From Leucogyrophana mollusca (taxonomy: Eukaryota > Basidiomycota > Agaricomycetes > Boletales), in NCBI GenBank assembly GCA_021014945.1, contig MU266689.1, positions 1 to 22,234 of the forward strand: DNA of 22,234 nt, given 5' to 3'. Under the pieces are notes generated by a model. That model was not told where the DNA came from. It searched no databases and saw only the letters and a program-made list of their open reading frames with translations. Shown in pieces: positions 16,560 to 22,234 of the stretch. Numbering within the stretch: the first letter of the stretch is position 1; the number at the start of each line of letters is the position of its first letter. The position numbers and the translations under genes were made by a program.

Positions 16560-17578
16560 ACAGGCAATGGGGATCGACGGGCAGGAGGCATACGGCGAGG
16601 CCGCGGCCCAGCGCCCGAGGTGGTGTCCCAGGTATTAGTAATGGTAACGTGATGGGGGGAATGGGGGATGGTGATGGTGTCTGAGCTATAATCGTGCACT
16701 GCGTGTATTTGTTCTAGTAGAGGTTTACCAATAAGGACGGACCATTGGCCCCCACTTGAAAAAACTTCGAACAAGGTTGAAATATCCACCGTTCCCCACT
16801 TGACGGTGCCATGCCACATACCTTTGGATGGTACAACTGACCTGTCTGCCATTCAGAGGGTTCGCGTCGATGGCATTAGTGGGAAAAGTCTGCATGACAC
16901 CTTTTCGTATGCGCTTATGTCTATGGTGTTAACCATTGCGCCGTCATCGACATTCGCGTGAAACAACGAAGATATGCCCTTAGTGGGCCCATACAGGCAA
17001 ATCAGGGTTACGAATGGGGTGCTTTCCCCTGGAGATCCCGGCCCATGTCCAACCACATACAGATCAGTAGGTTGGATTGCAGATGAGATAAGTACTGGAC
17101 TCAGCGCTACTGGTTCTGTGACTACAACATGTTCAACCGACGCGGACGTAGACGTTTTGGTTACAGGAGCAGTCAAGTGGCATGTCAACTGAGGTTCCAC
17201 AGCTGTAGTAGCATCAGCGTTAACAGAAGAAGCAAGAGGTGAAGAAGGATCAAGCAGAGAAACCGTAGCGAAGGGGGAAACAGGTTTGATCATAGGCAGT
17301 ATGGAATCAACGTCAAGGTCGTCAGAAGTGGAAACAGAAGCAGAAAGAGGCACCAAAGCAAGGTCAAAACTGGACATGGATGCAGAGACAGGAACTGAGG
17401 CATTGTCAAAGTCAGAAGGGTTGAGAGAAGCAGAGGATGGAATTTCGGAGATAGTCACCACTAGATCCAACGGCGACGACCCTCCCGAACTAGAGTCAAG
17501 CCTCGCTATGACAGCCTCCATACTGTCGTCCGATGCTGGGGCTGGGAATACCACTGATGGAATGTGATAATCATCCAT
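16560..17578 (-). pseudogene. Element C start of pol: low-complexity leader and aspartic protease
   Basis: ATG 17578 (MDDYHIPSVVFPAPASDDSM) opens a frame 73 nt before gag ends, in the -1 phase relative to gag. A Ser/Asp/Pro/Val-rich leader of about 190 residues precedes GPTKGISSLFHANVDDGAMV. VDDGAMVNTID is the retropepsin catalytic motif in the DDGA form used by this lineage. TGA at 16853-16855 falls between STRTL and MADRSVVPS, where the family has Arg (CGA to TGA). The frame then continues with WSVLIGKPLLEQIHAVHDY, the end of the protease, and a long Pro/Ser/Thr linker to RT. I see no slippery heptamer in the overlap, so pol may use its own ATG or another mechanism. Confidence 0.8.
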
Positions 17579-19038
17579 CTAACGAAAGGCGGGTAGGGTT
17601 TGTCAATGGTGGGTAGCGTGTCTATGCCGTGCTGAGAATGCCAGTCCTGTACTTGCTTCATGTACGCCTGTCGGCCTGCCTCCGTGTCTGGGTGATGTGG
17701 CAGGTTCGTACACTGCGCTGCAGCACGAAGACGGTCAGCGGCTGACAAGCGCGTGGGTGATGGGGTTTGCGGGTATTGGCTTTGCCCAAAACGATGGAAC
17801 AGATTGGTGTTGGCCATTGGTGAGTTTGTTGCGAATGGATTTGGGCCCGCGGCTGCCTGGGGCATTATGGGCATAGGCAGAAGCTGGGTTTGCTGACGCA
17901 TAGGTTGTTGTTGTATGAAAGCTGGTGGTGGAGCTGTCTGCTGCATGGTGGGGGGAGTGGGAAGAGGAAGTGGGCGGGTTGCTGGGCGATAGGCAGGCAT
18001 GGGGGAGTACGTGGTGTTTGCGGGTTGCTGTTGGCCATTTGTCCGAAACATTGATGATTGTAGTTGGTCCTTGAGTCATTCCACTTCCTCCTGAAGGAGT
18101 CGGTCGGCAGCTGCACGTTCCTTTGCCCGGTTTAGCTGTGCGGTGGAGACACGACTCATGTCAGCCAGAAACTCTGCCCACGAGGCGTATTGCTCTGTCA
18201 GGTGGTCTCGAATAATGTATGGGACGCCTAACATCACAATGTCCAAATGTTGACATGTTGAGCCCCTGAATCCCTGCGCGAGTCGAGATACTTGGCGTGC
18301 ACAGTGTATGTGGCCCCAGTCCCATCTGCGCTCATCCTCTATCATGGTGCCGATATCTTCCTCTTTGAGAATTATCGCCCACAAGCATTCTCGTTGCTGA
18401 GCTGCTGAGAACTGAATTGCAACCGGGGGCGGCCAACAAACGTTAAAGGCGCTTTCAAAAGTCGCCCAGTCAGCTTTATCCGCGGGAGTCAGTGTTTGGA
18501 ACCAGGTCTCGGCTGCGCATTGAAGACCGAACCGCACTATTTTGTCAGCGTAGCCTCACGCGAGCGGAAGTCCGAGTTGGAACTGGCGAAACCATTCCGT
18601 GGGCTCTTCACTGTGCTGGTAGTCGCCATGAAACGTGGGTTGTACTGGGATGATAGACATAGAAGCTAGACTAGATGGAACAAAGCTAGTCGTACTAGCA
18701 GTGGTGGTGACGGGATGCGCAGTGACTGCGAGGGATGGTGGTAGAGTCGCCTGAGTAGCAAGCTGTTGTCGTATGTAACGTAGGTTAACCACTAATGCTG
18801 TGGACGAGGTGGGATGCGGGGATGTGATGTTGACTAGAGAGGACTCAGAAGAAGTTTGCTGCCTTGGTCTGACAGGCGAAAAAGAAGTGAAGTTGACTGC
18901 TGAGTGGTTGCGGAGCCGCGCAACGTCGTCGATGCTGGGGGCCGTGGCTCGGATCGACCTCGTGTCACCAGGTGGAGTGGTGCCAACTGGCACAGCGACA
19001 ATCCTGTCGTGGATGGAGTGATCAACCTCTAAGTCCAT
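17506..19038 (-). pseudogene. Element C gag
   Basis: A single frame of ~510 codons split by two TGA codons (18556-18558, 18076-18078). ATG at 19036-19038 lies inside the 5' LTR; the peptide runs out of the LTR through the primer-binding site (VGTTPPGDTRS). Capsid-like residues follow: PVQPTFHGDYQHSEEPTEWF, FGLQCAAETWFQTLTPADKA, WATFESAFNVCWPP, VMLGVPYIIRDHLTEQ. A coiled-coil-like stretch (LNRAKERAAADRLLQEEVE) comes next, then a Gln/Pro/Met-rich region and HPDTEAGRQAYMKQVQDWHS. No CCHC zinc knuckle is visible before the end at 17506. The 18076 TGA could derive from CGA; the 18556 one is ambiguous between Arg and Trp. Gag would form the particle that packages element RNA. Confidence 0.75.
18958..18970 (-). 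promoter_or_regulatory. Primer-binding site of element C
   Basis: Minus strand TGGTGACACGAGG lies two bases inside the 5' LTR end. It begins TGG as required to pair with a tRNA 3' CCA end. I cannot say which tRNA without a tRNA set from the genome. The same bases encode part of gag. Confidence 0.65.
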
Positions 19039-19163
19039 ACACGCTGTGTATCTACTTGTCCGGCTGTAGCCGGCTTACTCAGCTATGCCTCTAAACCCTC
19101 TCACAACCCCTCTACAACCCCTTCCAACCCTAACCCTAACCCCTCTCCAGCCTAACCACCACA
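18973..19163 (-). repeat. 5' LTR of element C (191 bp)
   Basis: Partner of 13130-13320 with three differences (19036 C/T, 19037 A/G, 19072 G/A relative to the left copy). It carries the gag ATG at 19036-19038; the left LTR has lost it because of two of those differences. The telomere-like CCCTAA run lies at 19124-19143. Confidence 0.95.
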
Positions 19164-19167
19164 TCGT
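19164..19167. repeat. Target-site duplication of element C, right
   Basis: TCGT directly after the right LTR, matching 13126-13129. Confidence 0.75.
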
Positions 19168-20843
19168 GTGGGCGAACAATTGGAAGACAATGCATTTATT
19201 GGACTTGGATTAGGAGACACTCCCCAGCTTTCACTGTTTATTAATGCACCAGCCCATAAGGACCACTTTCTACAGGTCAATGTGTTGTACAATGAATCCA
19301 TTGAAATCATATGCAACAACGAAAAAGGCCACAGCATGGTGTCTATCTTCCCGGACAACTCAGCACCCAGTGCTGCGACTGGGCACTGACAGTTATTGCC
19401 ACAGCAGTAAGTTCATTCCAGCAGCTGGGTTTTAAAACTGACCATTTCTTTTGGCAGTTATTTGTCTGTCTGAAGCGAAGGAAAAATGGTGTCTACACGA
19501 AAGAGCAAGACTTTAACAAGGCTGACGCCTTTATCAAGAGGCTCGATGTGCACCTGACTACCCTCCAGGCAGGTGCCAACTTCATGACCTCATTGGGTGT
19601 CTTCTGTGTGCAAATTGCCTCCAAGTAAGTCTTTGATTCCCCTCCTGTTCATGACCATTGATATCTTGGCTACAGTGGATACATGGTGGCCGCAGTTTGA
19701 GGATGCAGCTTGTTTGAACATTGTGTTTTTCTGGTTTTATTCAGTTTAAAATCATCTTTCCATACAAATCTGATATACACAAGTGTTACATGTCATTGGA
19801 TATCAAACTTATATTCCTGGACCCGAATGCTCTAAGAGAATCCATGGAATTAGTGTCCGTAATACGTGAAGATGTACATCATGCGTCTCTACACCCTCAT
19901 GGAAATCACATTCCCATATGTGCGGGCACTGCATTTATCCCCACAGATACCCTGAAGAACTCTGTCAACAAACATGATTTATTCCCACAGGTATGCTGAA
20001 GAAGTCTGTGGTGAACACAGCAGCTTCAGTGTGGGCTGGAAATTTTGGCTGTCACGCCAGCAGCCTCACTAGGCTTGTGGCTCTACTTCACACCTGCTGC
20101 AATCATGATGGAGAATTTGACATCCCCCCCTGGCATCTATGATGCCCTGACATGTGAAAGCCACTGCAAATGCATTTCTGCCTCCCAGAAAAAGCTACAA
20201 CACAATTGACATGGCAATGCTATTGAACTGAACTGTGGGTTGAACGCAAAGGTGTTAAATCTTGACAAAGGCAGCCAGTGTGGAATCAAACATTGAATTT
20301 TTGAGCAGCCTTACCCTCCGCCATCCGCAATGCCTTTCATGTTGGGTGATATCTGGGTAATTTTTGATGCCCAAACAGTCTCCTGGTACAACGGAGACAC
20401 CTGGCAGCCTGGGATTGGCAACTGCGCCAAGCAATCCACCATGCACCCCATCATGCAAGGGTACAAACTTTACTATATTCCGAAGTCTCCATTTGCTGTC
20501 AAATGGTTTTCTGCACAATCTGTCAGCTCTGTTGCACAGCAGGAGACGGTCACAGGTGCTTCCGCCAGTGTTGGAGACGTATCTAATCAGAGTTGCAGGG
20601 ACACCAAAAACTTGAAGAGAAAGCAAGGTGATGAATGTGACGAAGGTCTGCTGCTGTTGACAAATTGTAAGTCAATTTTTGATGCCTGTAATCTCACTTC
20701 TGTTTTGCTAAATTGGAGTCATGCAAGGCAACAACTTCACCTTTGATGTGCATCATCAAAATGAGAATGCCCATTTGGATGTTGGCACGGTGTCTCATGT
20801 GTTGGTGCCTACTGACCTCCTGCTGTCTGCATTTCCCACATAG
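19168..20843 (+). pseudogene. 3' part of the gene split by element C, several exons
   Basis: I do not recognise the protein. Piece 1, 19168 onward: VGEQLEDNAFIGLGLGDTPQ, APAHKDHFLQVNVLYNESIE. A one-base indel near 19376 shifts it into DWALTVIATA, followed by a consensus donor GTAAGT (19409) and TTTTGGCAG. Piece 2: LFVCLKRRKNGVYTKEQDFN, AGANFMTSLGVFCVQIAS, donor GTAAGT at 19626. Piece 3: GYMVAA, a GTTTGA..TTCAG intron, then FKIIFPYKSDIHKCYMSLD and LRESMELVSVIREDVHHASL. Near 20000, KKSVVNTAASVWAGNFGCHA looks coding. The last pieces are firm: 20309-20666 (PSAMPFMLGDIWVIFDAQTV, WYNGDTWQPGIGNCAKQ), a 61 bp intron (20667-20727, GTAAGT..AAG), then NNFTFDVHHQNENAHLDVGT to TAG 20841-20843. Splicing looks authentic; the indel and element C make it non-functional. 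Confidence 0.5.
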
Positions 20844-20861
20844 GATAATACATGGAGGAAA

Positions 20862-21265
20862 ACTAATAAAAGCGGTCACTACAAATGATATACTAGTCTT
20901 ACTGATGTTTTACTAGTAATTACTAATAAAAGTGGTCACTACAACTTATTTACAAGTGTTTGTTAGTCTATTATAAGTAACTACTAATAAAAGTGGTGAC
21001 TACAAAGCATTTACTAGTGTTTACTAATGTTTCACTAGTCATTGATAGTGTTCACTAGCATTGGGTAGCCCATTATAAGCAATCATTGATAAGAGCAGTG
21101 TTTATTAGTGTTTGTGAGTGTTTGTTAGTCTATTATAAGCAATTATTGATGAAAGCAGTGTTTACTAGTGTTTACTAGTATTTGTTAGTTCATTATAACT
21201 GATTACCAATCTATGGAGTCACTACACACCATTTACTGGTCTCGACTAGCCTTTCACTAGCACTT
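20862..21265. repeat. Degenerate ~60 bp minisatellite
   Basis: Related units begin at 20862, 20922 and 20983 (ACTAATAAAAG.GGT.ACTAC) and at 21085, 21145 and 21205 (ATTGAT/ACCAAT variants), with spacings of 60, 61, 102, 60 and 60 bp. Units contain the submotif TTTACTAGTGTTTACTAAT and ..TATTATAAGCAAT. AT-rich, non-coding, starting 18 bp after the stop codon of the preceding gene. Confidence 0.85.
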
Positions 21266-21701
21266 TCGGATGTATCCTATTGTCGCTATTTATGCGTGAT
21301 TATTTACTGCTATTTTTATTTATTTAATAATTTAATTTAGCTGAACCCATTTACATATTGGCCCACTGGGTCGACCTGAAGTGCCCCATGTTGTCCCACA
21401 AAAATGGGCCAATTAAATGGACCCACAAACCAGTGGGACAATGGGCCAATACTGGCTGGTCCTTTTGGGGCCCTGTGGGACCCTATTCACTTTTTGGCCC
21501 ACTCTATAGGCCAAAACCTGTGGCCCAACCACAGGGTAGAGACCCTTCAAGGTTCTTCTCTTACCACGATAAGTAGAGCCTTATAGGGTCCCCTAGAGGG
21601 TTTTTTGAAGTGCCCCAGTTGGGGGCACTGGAGACGGACTGTGGGGAATCGAGAAATTCTGGCTCAAAGGCACCAAAAACGGTGTCACGCACCAAAAGTG
21701 G
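21266..21701. other. Non-coding interval with inverted repeats
   Basis: AT-rich to 21345, then G/C-rich with repeated TGGCCCACT/AGTGGG words in both orientations (for example 21358-21370 against 21430-21455). Two perfect 7 bp stems with 5 nt loops occur at 21517-21535 (CCTGTGG/CCACAGG) and 21610-21628 (GTGCCCC/GGGGCAC), the same design as in element A. This may be a MITE-like or retroelement remnant. No gene is supported. Confidence 0.4.
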
Positions 21702-22001
21702 TTGGTAGCGAGAACATTGATTATTGACGAATATACGATGCCAAATGCAGCACAGGACGATCCTTCACTTATTAATTCCCAATTGTTGTGGACCCGTCTT
21801 CCCCCCATCCATCACATTTGTTATTCCCTCCTCTCTAAATCTGATCGCCTACCCTGGATTACCGCTTGCGTCTTTGGCAATAACGCTCCTTATCTCTCAT
21901 TTGATGAGAAATATGACACTCCCCCTCCCAGATGGATGACTAACTCGCAGATCATTCCTGGAGTCCCAATACGGTCACATGACTCAGTGGAGGTGTCATG
22001 A
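21702..22001 (+). pseudogene. Copy 2 of the conserved protein at the window start, 5'-truncated
   Basis: The open frame reads TLIIDEYTMPNAAQDDPSLI, LLWTRLPPIHHICYSLLSKS, WITACVFGNNAPYLSFDEKY and TPPPRWMTNSQIIPGVPIRS, ending at TGA 21999-22001. It aligns with the C-terminal ~85 residues of the minus-strand copy at 54-566, and nucleotide similarity continues about 40 bp past the stop (CATTGGTCAGGAC at 22027-22039 equals the complement of 1-13). The N-terminal half (IPLQNTHSTFIHAF, KFGDHLIIRAISSRPRSWFF in copy 1) is missing; ATG 21738 is the first Met. The retained part has no lesion. Confidence 0.6.
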
Positions 22002-22234
22002 CTCAGCAATAGGAGGTAGCGCGATTCATTGGTCAGGACGATTTCTAATCTCTTATATTTTTGGACTTGTGATTATTCATCTCTTTTCCTCTATCCATTC
22101 TTCTATTTTTATCATTGGACAATTGTTCTTGCTTATTCAGACACTCCTGTGTCGCTCACTCAGCCTTCATTTATCTTTAGACTAACATTTTCACGTGTTA
22201 TTGTCTTTATTCATGGATCGTATAGCTTTGCACT
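22002..22234. other. AT-rich tail, no gene seen
   Basis: After ~40 bp of homology to the window start, the sequence is T-rich (TTATTTTTGG, TCTATTTTTATCATTGG) without a supportable frame. Confidence 0.4.

Larger units (their letters stand above)
13130..19163 (-). mobile_element. Element C: full-length Ty3/gypsy retrotransposon, 6034 bp
   Basis: Transcribed on the minus strand: 5' LTR (18973-19163), primer-binding site, gag, protease, RT, RNase H, integrase, polypurine tract, 3' LTR (13130-13320). A 4 bp TCGT duplication flanks it. Order protease-RT-RNase H-integrase defines Ty3/gypsy, and the motifs fit a common Agaricomycete lineage without a chromodomain. The two LTRs differ at 3 of 191 positions, so the insertion is recent. 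It interrupts a reading frame (12944-13129 / 19168 onward). The coding region has TGA codons, frameshifts and two catalytic substitutions, so this copy cannot move by itself. Confidence 0.92.

Noticed and set aside
258..18078. Reassigned TGA codon (alternative genetic code or selenocysteine) to explain many in-frame TGA
   Set aside because: The TGA codons mostly replace Arg, TGG is used for Trp normally, and TGA also ends intact frames such as ORF Y. Mutation of CGA explains them better.

Overview
The window looks like transposon-rich DNA from a basidiomycete fungus, probably an Agaricomycete. Evidence: Ty3/gypsy elements of types I know from Agaricomycetes, a DUF6532-type gene with three 47-50 bp introns (all phase 0), GT..AG introns of about 40-60 bp with CTAAC-like branch sites, and no bacterial gene structure. 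I see no rRNA, tRNA or CRISPR array. Family assignments rest on motif recognition and recall; no search was run.

Layout. 1-566 (minus) is a broken copy of an unrecognised conserved protein, and a second truncated copy lies inverted at 21.7-22.0 kb. 667-1505 (plus) is a four-exon DUF6532-like gene killed by one nonsense codon. 1506-2050 is non-coding with a perfect 2 x 43 bp tandem repeat. 2054-8604 (plus) is element A, a 5'-truncated chromovirus: protease, reverse transcriptase, integrase with D,D35E, chromodomain, then two further ORFs (X, broken; Y, intact, 414 codons), a polypurine tract and a 172 bp LTR. 9192-9531 is a stray copy of a segment of ORF X. 9603-10830 (minus) is element B, the 3' end of a second chromovirus with its LTR. 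10.9-13.1 kb and 19.2-20.8 kb hold pieces of an unrecognised intron-containing gene. 13130-19163 (minus) is element C, a full-length 6034 bp Ty3/gypsy element with paired 191 bp LTRs and a 4 bp TCGT target duplication. It splits that gene, whose reading frame rejoins when C and one TCGT are skipped. 20862-21265 is a degenerate ~60 bp minisatellite.

Two patterns cut across these units. (1) Element A and ORFs X and Y are packed with short perfect hairpins: at least 30 stems of 7-12 bp, mostly with 2-9 nt loops, where about 3 would be expected. No feature type explains this, and it is the best candidate for something undescribed. (2) Most nonsense codons whose ancestral residue I can guess fit CGA (Arg) to TGA, and the two catalytic Asp-to-Asn changes in element C are also CpG transitions. 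This points to methylation-driven or RIP-like decay acting on unrelated loci. Element C is striking because its LTRs differ at only 3 of 191 positions although both its catalytic centres are damaged.
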